From an uncultured Microbacterium sp. (lineage in GTDB: Bacteria; Actinomycetota; Actinomycetes; Actinomycetales; Microbacteriaceae): 64,000 bases of DNA. Shown one piece after another: positions 9,858-18,268 of the stretch. The stretch lies in the NCBI RefSeq assembly GCF_937927635.1, contig NZ_CALBRW010000025.1, forward strand, positions 62,001 through 126,000. Reading direction: 5' to 3'. Under the pieces are notes generated by a model. It did no database searches. It saw only the letters and a list, made by a program, of their open reading frames with translations, and had not been told where the DNA came from. How positions within the stretch are numbered: position 1 is the stretch's first letter; every line of letters starts with the position of its first letter. The translations under genes were made by a program, and so were the position numbers.

Positions 9858-9863
9858 TATACT
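9858..9863 (+). promoter_or_regulatory. -10 hexamer of bioQ (TATACT), leaderless
   Basis: TATACT ends six bases before the bioQ ATG, so the mRNA probably starts at the ATG. The complementary strand of the same bases holds TATAGT for the divergent bioY promoter, whose transcript has a leader of about 57 bases. Confidence 0.6.
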
Positions 9864-9869
9864 GGTCCC

Positions 9870-10418
9870 ATGCCTCCTGCTCGACACGATCGGCACAGCG
9901 TGGTCACCACGGCTCTGCGCCTGCTCGACGAGGTCGGCCTGCCCGACCTGTCCATGCGCCGCCTGGCGACTGAGCTCGACGTGCAGCCCAGCGCCCTGTA
10001 CTGGCATTTCGCCAGCAAGCAGGAGCTGCTCGCGGCGGTGGCCGACAGCATCCTCCGCACCGTGCCGGAGCCGGATGCCCGGATTGCCCTGCCCGAGGTC
10101 GCGCGGTCCATCCGCGATGCCCTGCTGGCCTGCCGCGACGGTGCGGAGGTCGTGCTGAGCACCTATGCGCTGCGCCTCGGCGCGCGGCGGGCGCAGGATG
10201 CCCTGCTGGCAGCGCTGGGCGGCGGGGATCAGCCCGCCGCGGATGCGCTGTTCGAGTTCATCCTCGGCCACACGATGCTGCTGCAGCAGCGCATGCACGC
10301 GCAGAGCATCGGCGCGGTCGCCCCCGACGATGCCGATCCCACTCCGGATGCCGAAGCGGTGTTCACCGCGGGTGTCGACGGGTTCGCGGAGCTCAGCGCC
10401 CGCCGTCGCCCATCCTGA
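9870..10418 (+). CDS. bioQ: TetR family regulator, probable biotin repressor BioQ
   Basis: 182-residue TetR protein with an N-terminal helix-turn-helix: DLSMRRLATELDVQPSALYW with the usual FASKQELL continuation. The C-terminal effector domain is unremarkable. The divergent biotin transporter operon and the two TGAAC-N3-GTTCA palindromes between them identify it as a BioQ-type repressor. In Corynebacterium, BioQ controls biotin genes in this way. The last 38 bases of the gene lie in a 77-bp repeat duplicated about 1 kb downstream. In the presumed ancestral state its end overlapped the end of the MFS gene. Confidence 0.85.
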   Translation: MPPARHDRHSVVTTALRLLDEVGLPDLSMRRLATELDVQPSALYWHFASKQELLAAVADSILRTVPEPDARIALPEVARSIRDALLACRDGAEVVLSTYALRLGARRAQDALLAALGGGDQPAADALFEFILGHTMLLQQRMHAQSIGAVAPDDADPTPDAEAVFTAGVDGFAELSARRRPS

Positions 10419-10457
10419 GGCCGGGCAGCAGCGCCAGGGCCAGGATGCCGAGGGCCA
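10381..10457. repeat. 77-bp direct repeat, left copy
   Basis: Matches 11448-11524 with two mismatches (at 10388 and 10392). It contains the last codons of bioQ and, on the other strand, what would be the last codons of the MFS gene. The two copies bracket the AT-richer insert. Confidence 0.93.
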
Positions 10458-10478
10458 TGGTCACAGGACCGGACACAT

Positions 10479-10682
10479 CTAAGATTCGTCGTTCGTCTGC
10501 ACGCGCGGCTTCTTTCGAAACAGTCCCCATGCCAGAACCGCTGCCGCAACCAGCAACACCACTCCCAGGGGAACGGTCAGAAAATGTGCGGCCAGCAGGG
10601 GAACGAGGACTGCATAATAGATGCCAACCGATACCAGCACAACCAAAATCACCGCGCCGAGCAAATGACGCACGATTCCCAC
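10479..10682 (-). CDS. Small two-helix membrane protein, unknown
   Basis: 67-residue protein with two hydrophobic segments (HLLGAVILVVLVSVGIYYAV and VPLGVVLLVAAAVLAWGLF) and a short basic then acidic tail. The GTG start at 10682 has GAAGCGAG ahead of it. It lies 36 bases downstream of the broken secreted-protein gene on the same strand, inside the AT-richer insert, so the two were probably one transcript. No family is recognised. A partner or immunity role for the secreted product is conceivable but unproven. Confidence 0.55.
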   Translation of the reverse strand: MGIVRHLLGAVILVVLVSVGIYYAVLVPLLAAHFLTVPLGVVLLVAAAVLAWGLFRKKPRVQTNDES

Positions 10683-10718
10683 CTCGCTTCGATTAGGGCC
10701 TCTCGGGGAGAGTCCGCG

Positions 10719-11374
10719 TTAGATTCCACCGCCGAAAGAGCAGGCGTAGTTCCCACCAAGTTTCGAGACAAACGTCACTGAGGCGTTGACCTGGATTCCG
10801 GTCAAGTTATCCGTGAATTTCCCCTGGCGGTAGCTGGTGTGTTTACCATGAGCGTTCTCGTATGCAGTCGAGTAATAATCCTGCGAGTTCACGATGCCGT
10901 CAAATACGTATGGAAACCCAGCCGTCCCGTAAAATCGTGCAGACGGATTCACCTGAGTGGTCCCGTTGTAGCTCCAGGACTTCTTGAGAGTAACTCGCAT
11001 GATCTCCGCGCCCAGTGGGTTCTTCCACCACTTGTAGCATGTCCCGCTGTACGTCGCTGCAGTTTGTGCAGTATTCAGCGTGGTATCGTACACGAGTGCA
11101 GACCGAATCTGCCCGTCGGACCTGCCCGAATAACCTCCGGATTCCACTGGGATAGCGGACATAGCCCGAAGATCTCCCCAAGCCGACCGGGCCCTGTCTT
11201 GGTCGACTCCTTGGGCGACGGCCGCTGCAACAAAGGCGTCTTCTGTGTACCCCGCGATCGTCTGTTACCTGACCGCAGCATCCAATTCGTCATTAGCTGA
11301 CGCCACGGTCGGTGACGTGATGGACAGAACTGCGGCCACAACACAAACAGAGACCAGCGTGATCTCTTATTCAT
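10719..11374 (-). pseudogene. Secreted protein gene broken by frameshift and nonsense codon
   Basis: Reading from ATG 11374 gives MNKRSR. A +/-1 shift then opens a frame with a clear signal peptide (VSVCVVAAVLSITSPTVASA), interrupted by an in-frame TAA at 11265-11267. The same frame continues without stops to 10719. The downstream part has Cys in GTCYKWW, a WSYNG motif, then YRQGKF and a C-terminal NYACSFGGG. A W-YNG...RQG.F pattern recalls small secreted beta proteins of other actinobacteria, but this is from memory. A shorter product from ATG 11162 would lack a signal peptide. A GGGTGGGGG run precedes the original start. Confidence 0.65.
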
Positions 11375-11447
11375 TTCATTGCCCCCACCCGAACCAGTGC
11401 CGGCCCGGTATGTGCTCCATCGTGTCATGACCCCGCCCGACTCACAA

Positions 11448-11524
11448 GGTTCGCCGAGTTCAGCGCCCGCCGTCGCCCATCCTGAGGCCGGGCAGCAGCG
11501 CCAGGGCCAGGATGCCGAGGGCCA
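11448..11524. repeat. 77-bp direct repeat, right copy
   Basis: Right copy of the repeat at 10381-10457. It supplies the C-terminal codons (LALALLPGLRMGDGGR) and stop of the MFS gene on the minus strand. Confidence 0.93.
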
Positions 11525-12878
11525 GCACGTACACCGTGATGTAGCCCACTCCCGCGATGGGCAGCAGCACGAATCCGAGTCCCGCCAGCGCGATGAGCAC
11601 GGCGGACCCGGTGGAGTCGGCGATGGACAGCGCCGAGGAGTTGAAGCCCTCGTCGGCCGTGGTCGAGTACGCCAGGGTGAGCACCGTCAGTCGCGGGTAC
11701 AGCAGTCCCATTCCCCCGCCCGCGAAACCCCAGCCGATCACCACCACCCACGGGTCGGCGTCGATGATGCTCACGAGCAGTGCGGCGCTGAACCCCACGG
11801 CCATGAGCACCGCGGTGATCCAGACGATGCGCCTTGAGCCCAGTACGTCGCCGTAGCGTCCCTGCACGGCGGATGCCCCCGACCACCCCAGTGCGGAGAG
11901 CGTGAGCGCCAGGCCGGCGACGGTCGGCGAGAAGTCGAACCTGTCGATGAGCAGCTTGGGGATGTACGCCTCGGCGGCGAAGAACGCACCGGCCGCGAGG
12001 CCGCGCATCAGCACGACGCTGGGCAGCCCGGCGGCCGCGCGCAGCGTGCCTGTGGGCAGCAGCGGCAGCAGCGCGATCCCGATCACCACGACGGCGACCG
12101 CTGCCAGCGGTCCGCCCAGCGCACGCCCGCCGAGACCCTCCGGCAGATCGGCGGCGAAGCCGACGGCGACCGCGCACACCGCCACGACGACAGCCAGCAG
12201 CATCCGGGTCACGATGCCGATCCGACGACGCGGTGCCGCAGTCGAGTCGGCGGCGGTGTTTTCGACGGGTGCCGCGTCTGCGGCATCCGCCTGCAGGGAG
12301 ACGCCGCGCAGTCGTGCGGCGACCAGGGCGAAGGCCGCGGCGGTGAGGATCGCGACGCCGAGGAAGGCCCAGCGCCAGTGCAGGAACTCGGTGACCGCGC
12401 CGGCCAGGAACGGCCCGATCATCGACGGCACCACCCAGGCGGCGGCGTACGCGGCGAAGATCCGACCGTGCAGCTGCGGAGGATAGATCCGAGCCACCAC
12501 GACGTACAGCGCGACGGTCTGCCCGCCGGCGCCGAGGCCCTGGATGAGGCGGCCGGCGATGAAGGTGAGCATGTCCGGCGCCAGCCCGGAGACGATCAGG
12601 CCGATCGCGAACAGGGCGACGGCCGTATACAGCGGCGCTCGGGGGCCTGCGCGGTCGCTCCATGCGCCGACCGCCACCATGCCGATCACACCGGTCGCGA
12701 GCGTCGCCGAGAACGCGACCGCGAACAGCGCCTGTCCGTGCAGATCGTCGGCCACCACCGGCATCACCGTCGTCACCGCCAGCGCCTCGATGGCGGCGAG
12801 GAAGATCAGCACCACGGTGCCGATCGTGATGCCCAGGCGTTCGCGGTCCCAGATCGTCGGCGCTGCGGAGGCGCTCAC
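11460..12878 (-). CDS. MFS transporter, drug-exporter like
   Basis: 472-residue major facilitator with 12 to 14 hydrophobic segments. The first helix ends AIEALAVTTVMPVVADDL, typical of DHA-type drug/H+ antiporters, and the A-like motif region GAWSDRAGPR follows the second helix. The substrate is unknown. The gene starts four bases inside the end of the upstream C-S lyase gene, so the two are coupled. Its last codons lie in the right copy of the 77-bp repeat. Confidence 0.88.
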   Translation of the reverse strand: MSASAAPTIWDRERLGITIGTVVLIFLAAIEALAVTTVMPVVADDLHGQALFAVAFSATLATGVIGMVAVGAWSDRAGPRAPLYTAVALFAIGLIVSGLAPDMLTFIAGRLIQGLGAGGQTVALYVVVARIYPPQLHGRIFAAYAAAWVVPSMIGPFLAGAVTEFLHWRWAFLGVAILTAAAFALVAARLRGVSLQADAADAAPVENTAADSTAAPRRRIGIVTRMLLAVVVAVCAVAVGFAADLPEGLGGRALGGPLAAVAVVVIGIALLPLLPTGTLRAAAGLPSVVLMRGLAAGAFFAAEAYIPKLLIDRFDFSPTVAGLALTLSALGWSGASAVQGRYGDVLGSRRIVWITAVLMAVGFSAALLVSIIDADPWVVVIGWGFAGGGMGLLYPRLTVLTLAYSTTADEGFNSSALSIADSTGSAVLIALAGLGFVLLPIAGVGYITVYVLALGILALALLPGLRMGDGGR

Positions 12879-14053
12879 CCCTGTGCCGCGTCGACAGCGA
12901 CGCGCGCGCGGGCGATGCGCTCGACGGCCTCGGTGAGTATCTCGGGACTCGTGCCGATGTTGATCCGGACGTATCCGGCACCCTCGGCGCCGAATGCAGG
13001 ACCGAAGTGCAGCGCGACCCGCCCTTGGCGCAGGATCTGCTTGGCGGGGTTCGGCCCCCAGCCGAGATCCGTCAGGTCGACCCAGGCCAGGTAGCCGGCA
13101 TCCGGCATCCGGTAGCGCGCCTCGGGCAGGTGCTCCGCCAGCAGGTCGGCCAGCAGGCGACGGTTCTCATCCAGCGCTGCCAGCAGGGAGTCCAGCCACT
13201 CGTCACTCTCCTCCGCGAACGCGGCGACCGAGGCCAGCATCCCGAACTGGCCGGTGCGCCACACCACCTCGATGGGCAGGGAGCGCAGCACCGCGGTCGT
13301 GGCGTCGGATGCCGCGATCATCAGCGCGCACTTCAGGCCCGCGAGGTTGAAGGCCTTGCTGGCGCTGGTGACCGCGTAGCCGATGCGCGTCGCAGCCTCA
13401 CCACTGGCCAGGAACGGGGTGTATCCGGCATCCGGCTGCACCAGCGGTGCGTGGATCTCGTCGGAGACGACGGCGGCGCCGTACTGCCCGGCCAGGCGGG
13501 CCAAGGCGTCCAGGCTGTCTGCAGAGTGCACGGAGCCGGTCGGATTGTGCGGGTTGCACAGCAGCACGGCACGCGCGCCCCCGGCCAGAGCCTGCTCGAT
13601 GCCGTCGAGGTCGAGCTGCCAGGTCGAGCCATCGTCTCGCAGCGGCACGCGCTCGACGACGCCGCCGGCCTCGGTGACCAGCTCGAAGAACGGCGGGTAG
13701 ATGGGCGGGTTGACGATCACCCGCTCCCCCGGCGCGATGACGCGGCGCAGGATCTCGACGATGCCCATGCTGACATCGGCGGTGGTGCGGATGCGCGCGG
13801 GATCGACGCTCCAGCCGAAGCGGCGCTGCGCGAAGCTCGCGTACGCCTCGGGCAGCGGCGTGCGGGAGGCCACGTAGCCCGTATCCCCCAGCCGCACCGC
13901 GCGCTCGAGAGCAGTGGTGATGGCCGGGGCCAGCGGGAAGTCCGTCTCCGCTACGAACAGCGGCAGCACGTCCTCCGGGTACTCCCGCCACTTCTCGCTG
14001 CTGCGCTGTCGGAGCTCATCGAGGGAGAGGGCGCGGAGCGGGGTGACGGTCAT
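12875..14053 (-). CDS. MalY/PatB-type PLP aminotransferase (C-S beta-lyase)
   Basis: PLP enzyme of fold type I, 392 residues. It starts MTVTPLRALSLDELRQR and continues with KWREYPEDVLPLFVAETDFP, the characteristic MalY/PatB opening. It contains NPHNPTG and the PLP-lysine motif SASKAFNLAGLK. Family members cleave cystathionine or Cys conjugates. MalY also has a regulatory role in E. coli. The start at 14053 has no clear ribosome site, but TAGGCT lies seven bases upstream, consistent with a leaderless message. It forms an operon with the MFS exporter, suggesting a linked sulfur-compound role. Confidence 0.85.
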   Translation of the reverse strand: MTVTPLRALSLDELRQRSSEKWREYPEDVLPLFVAETDFPLAPAITTALERAVRLGDTGYVASRTPLPEAYASFAQRRFGWSVDPARIRTTADVSMGIVEILRRVIAPGERVIVNPPIYPPFFELVTEAGGVVERVPLRDDGSTWQLDLDGIEQALAGGARAVLLCNPHNPTGSVHSADSLDALARLAGQYGAAVVSDEIHAPLVQPDAGYTPFLASGEAATRIGYAVTSASKAFNLAGLKCALMIAASDATTAVLRSLPIEVVWRTGQFGMLASVAAFAEESDEWLDSLLAALDENRRLLADLLAEHLPEARYRMPDAGYLAWVDLTDLGWGPNPAKQILRQGRVALHFGPAFGAEGAGYVRINIGTSPEILTEAVERIARARVAVDAAQG

Positions 14054-14060
14054 GGGTTCG

Positions 14061-14066
14061 AGCCTA
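14061..14066 (-). promoter_or_regulatory. -10 hexamer TAGGCT ahead of the MalY/PatB gene
   Basis: On the minus strand TAGGCT is followed by seven bases and the ATG at 14053. No Shine-Dalgarno is visible, so leaderless translation is likely. Confidence 0.5.
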
Positions 14067-14165
14067 TCGATCGCGGGGACGTCGAAGGGGCGCGGCCCAT
14101 GGCCGCACCCCCTCGGAGCATTGTCTGGATTTCGACTCACTCGCCTTCGGCGTGTTCGCTCAATC

Positions 14166-14219
14166 TTGATATGCCCACGCGTCACGTCCGCTTCGCGGCC
14201 GTGACCCGCGACATATCAA
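14166..14219 (-). terminator. Large stem-loop at the end of the suf operon
   Basis: Outer arms TTGATATG (14166-14173) and CATATCAA (14212-14219) pair perfectly. An inner pair GTCACG/CGTGAC lies inside. The structure overlaps the sufT stop codon and has no obvious U tract, so terminator or 3' stabiliser are both possible. Confidence 0.55.
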
Positions 14220-14545
14220 ATCGCGAAGCCGAGCGCGCGCATCATGTCGCGCCCGTCGTCGGTGATCCGCTCGGGACCCCACGGCGGCATCCACACCCAG
14301 TTGATGCGGAAGCGGTCCACCACGGAGTCCAGCGCCTGCGCCGTCTGCTCCTCGAGCACGTCGGTCAGCGGGCAGCCGGCACTGGTGAGAGTCATGTGGA
14401 TCACCAGGGCGTCGTTCTCGTCATCCCAGGCGAGATCGTAGATCAGCCCGAGGTCGACGACGTTGATCCCGAGCTCCGGGTCCATGACGTCCTTCAGAGC
14501 CTCGGTGACCTCGTCGTACTTCTCGTCGGTCAGCGTTGCAGCCAT
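14216..14545 (-). CDS. sufT: SufT-type metal-sulfur cluster assembly factor (DUF59)
   Basis: 109-residue MIP18/DUF59 protein that helps Fe-S cluster maturation or transfer. It has PELGINVVDLGLIYD and the conserved cysteine in TSAGCPLTD. It is the last gene of the suf operon, 9 bases after sufC. A TAGGCT hexamer overlapping the sufC stop sits six bases before its ATG and may give an additional internal leaderless promoter, though the overlap with a stop codon makes chance plausible. Confidence 0.88.
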   Translation of the reverse strand: MAATLTDEKYDEVTEALKDVMDPELGINVVDLGLIYDLAWDDENDALVIHMTLTSAGCPLTDVLEEQTAQALDSVVDRFRINWVWMPPWGPERITDDGRDMMRALGFAI

Positions 14546-14554
14546 GGTCCAAGC

Positions 14555-15325
14555 CTACGCTTCGATAGGTGCAGCGGGGTCGAGGAAGCGGTCGTAGCCC
14601 TCTTCCTCGAGACGGTCGGCGAGTTCGGCGCCGCCCTCCTCGGCGATGCGGCCCTTGACCACCACGTGCACGAACTGCGGACGGATGTAGCGCAGGATGC
14701 GGGTGTAGTGGGTGATGAGCAGCAGGCCCAGGCCGGTGGCGTCCTTGGCGCGGTTGACGCCCTCGGAGACGATCTTCAGTGCGTCGACATCGAGGCCGGA
14801 GTCGGTCTCGTCGAGCACGGCGAACTTCGGCTTGAGCACCTCGAGCTGGAGGATCTCGTGGCGCTTCTTCTCGCCGCCGGAGAAGCCCTCGTTGACGTTG
14901 CGCTGCGCGAACTTCGGGTCCATGCGCAGGTTGGTCATGGAGGTCTTGACCTCCTTGGTCCACTGACGGATCGAGGGGGCGGTGCCGTCGAGCGCGGTCT
15001 TCGCGGTGCGCAGGAAGTTCGTCACCGTGACGCCGGGGATCTCCACCGGGTACTGCATGGCGAGGAAGAGGCCGGCGCGGGCGCGCTCGTCGACGGTCAT
15101 CGCCAGGACGTCCTCACCGTCGAGGGTGATGGTGCCGCCGGTGACGGTGTACTTCGGGTGGCCGGCGATCGTGTAGGCCAGGGTGGACTTGCCGGAGCCG
15201 TTGGGGCCCATGATGGCGTGCGTCTCACCGGTCTTGATCGTCAGGTCGATGCCGTTGAGGATCGGCGTCGTGCCCTGATCGGTCTCGACCGTTACGTGCA
15301 GGTCGCGGATCTCGAGAACAGACAT
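14555..15325 (-). CDS. sufC: Fe-S assembly ATPase SufC
   Basis: ABC-type ATPase of the SUF complex, 256 residues, powering Fe-S cluster assembly on SufBD. Walker A is GPNGSGKST, the signature is FSGGEKKRHEI and Walker B is FAVLDETDSGLD (the SufC-specific form). It follows the Rieske gene without a gap and precedes sufT. Confidence 0.95.
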   Translation of the reverse strand: MSVLEIRDLHVTVETDQGTTPILNGIDLTIKTGETHAIMGPNGSGKSTLAYTIAGHPKYTVTGGTITLDGEDVLAMTVDERARAGLFLAMQYPVEIPGVTVTNFLRTAKTALDGTAPSIRQWTKEVKTSMTNLRMDPKFAQRNVNEGFSGGEKKRHEILQLEVLKPKFAVLDETDSGLDVDALKIVSEGVNRAKDATGLGLLLITHYTRILRYIRPQFVHVVVKGRIAEEGGAELADRLEEEGYDRFLDPAAPIEA

Positions 15326-15652
15326 TCAGACTTCCTTAAGAACAGTGGGGTCGATGAGCACGTCATCGCCGTCGATGTTCACGACGTAGACGGGGACGGG
15401 CTCGTAAGCGGGGAGGTTGAGGGGCTGGCCGGTGATGAGCGAGAAGCGCGAGCCGTGAGCCCAGCACTCCAGCGTGTCACCCTCGACGAAGCCCTCGGAC
15501 AGCGAGACATCGCCATGCGTGCAGCGGTCGCCGATCGCGTGGATGTCGCCTGCGGAGTCCTTGACGATCGCGATCGCGACGCCGTCGAGCTCGACGCGCA
15601 GCGGCGTGTCCTGCTCGAGTTCGCTCGCGCCGCAGGCGCGATGCGCGGTCAT
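15326..15652 (-). CDS. Rieske [2Fe-2S] ferredoxin in the suf operon
   Basis: 108-residue Rieske-type ferredoxin resembling non-haem-iron dioxygenase ferredoxin subunits. The two ligand motifs are CTHGD (C-x-H) and CWAHGS (C-x2-H), about 20 residues apart. The ATG overlaps the sufD stop (ATGA). A Rieske protein between sufD and sufC is a known actinobacterial arrangement. It may supply electrons for cluster assembly, but that is not proven. Confidence 0.9.
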   Translation of the reverse strand: MTAHRACGASELEQDTPLRVELDGVAIAIVKDSAGDIHAIGDRCTHGDVSLSEGFVEGDTLECWAHGSRFSLITGQPLNLPAYEPVPVYVVNIDGDDVLIDPTVLKEV

Positions 15653-16848
15653 GCCTGCACTCCGGCGAGCTCGGCGTCGATGGCGTCCAGCAGCTCGGTC
15701 TGCAGCTCCGGGATGCGGATGCGCTGTGCGATCTCGGTGAGGAAGCCCAGCACGACCAGGCGGCGCGCCTCGGCCTCCGTGATGCCGCGGGCCTGCAGGT
15801 AGAACAGCTGCTCGTCGTCGAAGCGGCCCGTGGCGCTGGCGTGACCGGCGCCGACGATGTCGCCGGTCTCGATCTCCAGGTTCGGGGTCGAATCGGCGCG
15901 CGCGCCCTCGGTGAGGACCAGGTTGCGGTTGGCCTCGTACGAGTCGGTGCCGGTGGCGTGGCGGCCGATGAGCACGTCGCCCACCCACACGCTGTGCGCA
16001 CTGGCGCCGTGCAGGGCGCCCTTGTACAGCACGTCGCCGACGGTGTGCTCGCCCTTGTGGTGCAGGAACACCTGGCTCTCCAGGTGCTGACCGGAGTCGG
16101 CGAAGGTCAGGCCGTACAGCTTGCCGGTGGCACCCGTACCCGCGAGCTCGACGTGCGGGTTCACCCGCACGACGGCTCCGCCGAAGCTGACGATGAAGTG
16201 CGTGAGCTCGGCATCGCGGTCCACGCGCGCCTGGTGGGACGCGGCGTGGATGGCGTCCTCGGCCCACTGCTGCACGGTGATCAGCGTGAGCTTGGCGCCG
16301 TCGCGGACGATGGTCTCGACGTTCTGCGCATACTGCGCGGTGCCGGAGTGACGCATCACGATCGTGGCGGAGCTGTGCGGCAGCGCCTCGATCACGATGT
16401 GGGCGTCGGCACGGCCGCCGTTGCCGGTGATCTCGACGAAGATCGGGTCGCTGACGACCTCCTCGGTCGGGATCACCAGGTGCAGGGCATCCGTCGAGTT
16501 CTGCCACGCCACGGCGGCGATGAGATCCTCGGGGACGAAGAACTCGCCGCGGGGAGCCGCGCCTCGCGCCAGGGCGGGCTGCACGTACTGCTCGTGGCTG
16601 ATCCTGTACGACACGCCGTCGTTCGCCGCGGCCGGCTCGAAGAGCGGCTTCAGCTGAGCGATCGGGGTGTGCATCCAGTTGACCTCGCGCCCGGTCGGCA
16701 CGCCGAAGTCGGCGGGGTCGTAGGAACGGGGCCGCTCGTTGCGGACCTGCACCGGCACGGAGCCGGCCTTGGTCACCTGAGCTGCGGGGTCGATGTGCGC
16801 GCTTGTGCGCGGCGCCGCCTCAGCGGGCGCCTGTGTAGGGGCCGTCAT
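15649..16848 (-). CDS. sufD: Fe-S assembly scaffold subunit SufD
   Basis: SufD of the SufBCD scaffold, 399 residues from the ATG at 16848. It has the shared SufB/SufD C-terminal pattern SATGRFDDEQLFYLQARGITEAEARRL. An alternative GTG at 16860 would overlap the sufB stop by 11 bases, with GGAAGG just two bases before it. I prefer the ATG directly after the sufB stop, but the choice is uncertain. Confidence 0.92.
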   Translation of the reverse strand: MTAPTQAPAEAAPRTSAHIDPAAQVTKAGSVPVQVRNERPRSYDPADFGVPTGREVNWMHTPIAQLKPLFEPAAANDGVSYRISHEQYVQPALARGAAPRGEFFVPEDLIAAVAWQNSTDALHLVIPTEEVVSDPIFVEITGNGGRADAHIVIEALPHSSATIVMRHSGTAQYAQNVETIVRDGAKLTLITVQQWAEDAIHAASHQARVDRDAELTHFIVSFGGAVVRVNPHVELAGTGATGKLYGLTFADSGQHLESQVFLHHKGEHTVGDVLYKGALHGASAHSVWVGDVLIGRHATGTDSYEANRNLVLTEGARADSTPNLEIETGDIVGAGHASATGRFDDEQLFYLQARGITEAEARRLVVLGFLTEIAQRIRIPELQTELLDAIDAELAGVQA

Positions 16849-16849
16849 C

Positions 16850-18268
16850 TCAGCCGACACTGCCTTCCATGCCCATCTCGATGAGCTTGTTCAATTCCAT
16901 CGCGTACTCCATGGGCAGCTCGCGCGCGATCGGCTCGATGAAGCCGCGCACGATCATGGCCATGGCCTCGGTCTCCTCGATGCCGCGCGACTGCAGGTAG
17001 AAGAGCTGCTCCGCGCTGACCTTCGAGACCGTCGCCTCATGGCCGAGCTTGACGTCGTCGACGCGGATGTCGATCGACGGGTACGTGTCGGATCGGGACT
17101 GCGTGTCCACCAGCAGGGCGTCGCAGACCACGGAGTTGGATGAGTGGTGCGCGGTCGGCTCGACGCGGACCTCGCCGCGGTAGCCGGAGCGTCCACCGCC
17201 GCGGGCGATCGACTTGGAGACGATCGACGACTGCGTGTGAGGCGCGAAGTGCACCATCTTGGCACCCGCGTCCTGGTGCTGGCCGGGGCCCGCGAAGGCG
17301 ACCGACAGGGTCTCACCCTTGGCGTGCTCGCCCATCAGGTAGATCGACGGGTACTTCATGGTGACCTTGGAGCCGATGTTGCCGTCGACCCACTCCATCG
17401 TCGCGCCCTCGTGCGCGATGGCGCGCTTGGTGACGAGGTTGTAGACGTTGTTCGACCAGTTCTGGATCGTCGTGTAGCGAACGCGGGCGTTCTTCTTCAC
17501 GATGATCTCGACGACGGCCGAGTGCAGCGAGTCGGACTTGTACACGGGGGCCGTGCAGCCCTCGATGTAGTGCACGTAGCTGTCCTCGTCGGCGATGATC
17601 AGGGTCCGCTCGAACTGGCCCATGTTCTCGGTGTTGATGCGGAAGTACGCCTGCAGCGGGATCTCCACGTGCACGCCCTTGGGGACGTACACGAACGAGC
17701 CGCCCGACCACACGGCCGTGTTCAGCGCAGCGAACTTGTTGTCACCGGCGGGGATCACGGTGCCGTAGTACTCCTCGAAGAACTCGGGGTGCTCGCGCAG
17801 CGCGGTGTCGGTGTCCATGAAGATGACACCCTGCTCCTCGAGGTCGGCGCGGATCTGCCGGTACACGACCTCGGACTCGTACTGCGCGGTGACGCCGGCG
17901 ACCAGGCGCTGACGCTCGGCCTCGGGGATGCCGATGCGCTCGTAGGTCTCCTTGATCTCATCGGGGAGGTCCTCCCACGACGTGACCTGCTGCTCGGTGG
18001 AGCGCACGAAGTACTTGATGTTCTCGAAGTCGATCTCGCTGAGGTCGGCGCCCCAGGTCGGCATCGGCTTGCGCTCGAACAGCGCCAGGCCCTTGAGCCT
18101 GTTCTTCAGCATCCACTCCGGTTCGGCCTTCAGCGCCGAGATGTCGCGGACGACCTTCTCGTTGAGACCGCGTTTCGCGCTCGCTCCGGCGGCGTCGGGA
18201 TCGTGCCAGCCGAATTCGTACACCCCCAGTCCATCCAGCTCCGGGCGGTCGATCAGAACATCCGACAT
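16850..18268 (-). CDS. sufB: Fe-S assembly scaffold subunit SufB
   Basis: Core scaffold subunit of the SUF system, 472 residues. Typical SufB blocks are VYKSDSLHSAVVEI, RYTTIQNWSNNVYNL and the C-terminal LGHEATVSKVSAEQLFYLQSRG. The ATG at 18268 follows GAGGAG by six bases and is preferred to the GTG one codon earlier. It is the first gene of the operon. No SufR repressor is encoded upstream, where ctaA diverges, and no cysteine desulfurase is in the window, so sulfur must come from elsewhere. Confidence 0.95.
   Translation of the reverse strand: MSDVLIDRPELDGLGVYEFGWHDPDAAGASAKRGLNEKVVRDISALKAEPEWMLKNRLKGLALFERKPMPTWGADLSEIDFENIKYFVRSTEQQVTSWEDLPDEIKETYERIGIPEAERQRLVAGVTAQYESEVVYRQIRADLEEQGVIFMDTDTALREHPEFFEEYYGTVIPAGDNKFAALNTAVWSGGSFVYVPKGVHVEIPLQAYFRINTENMGQFERTLIIADEDSYVHYIEGCTAPVYKSDSLHSAVVEIIVKKNARVRYTTIQNWSNNVYNLVTKRAIAHEGATMEWVDGNIGSKVTMKYPSIYLMGEHAKGETLSVAFAGPGQHQDAGAKMVHFAPHTQSSIVSKSIARGGGRSGYRGEVRVEPTAHHSSNSVVCDALLVDTQSRSDTYPSIDIRVDDVKLGHEATVSKVSAEQLFYLQSRGIEETEAMAMIVRGFIEPIARELPMEYAMELNKLIEMGMEGSVG

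Noticed and set aside
10479..11374. Lactococcin 972-type bacteriocin and immunity pair
   Set aside because: Size and signal peptide fit loosely, but the mature sequence lacks a convincing match to that family and the immunity ABC module is absent.
13007..15802. 931-codon open frame on the plus strand
   Set aside because: It is antisense to the MalY/PatB, sufT and sufC genes and has the low-complexity Arg/Gly/His composition of a shadow frame.
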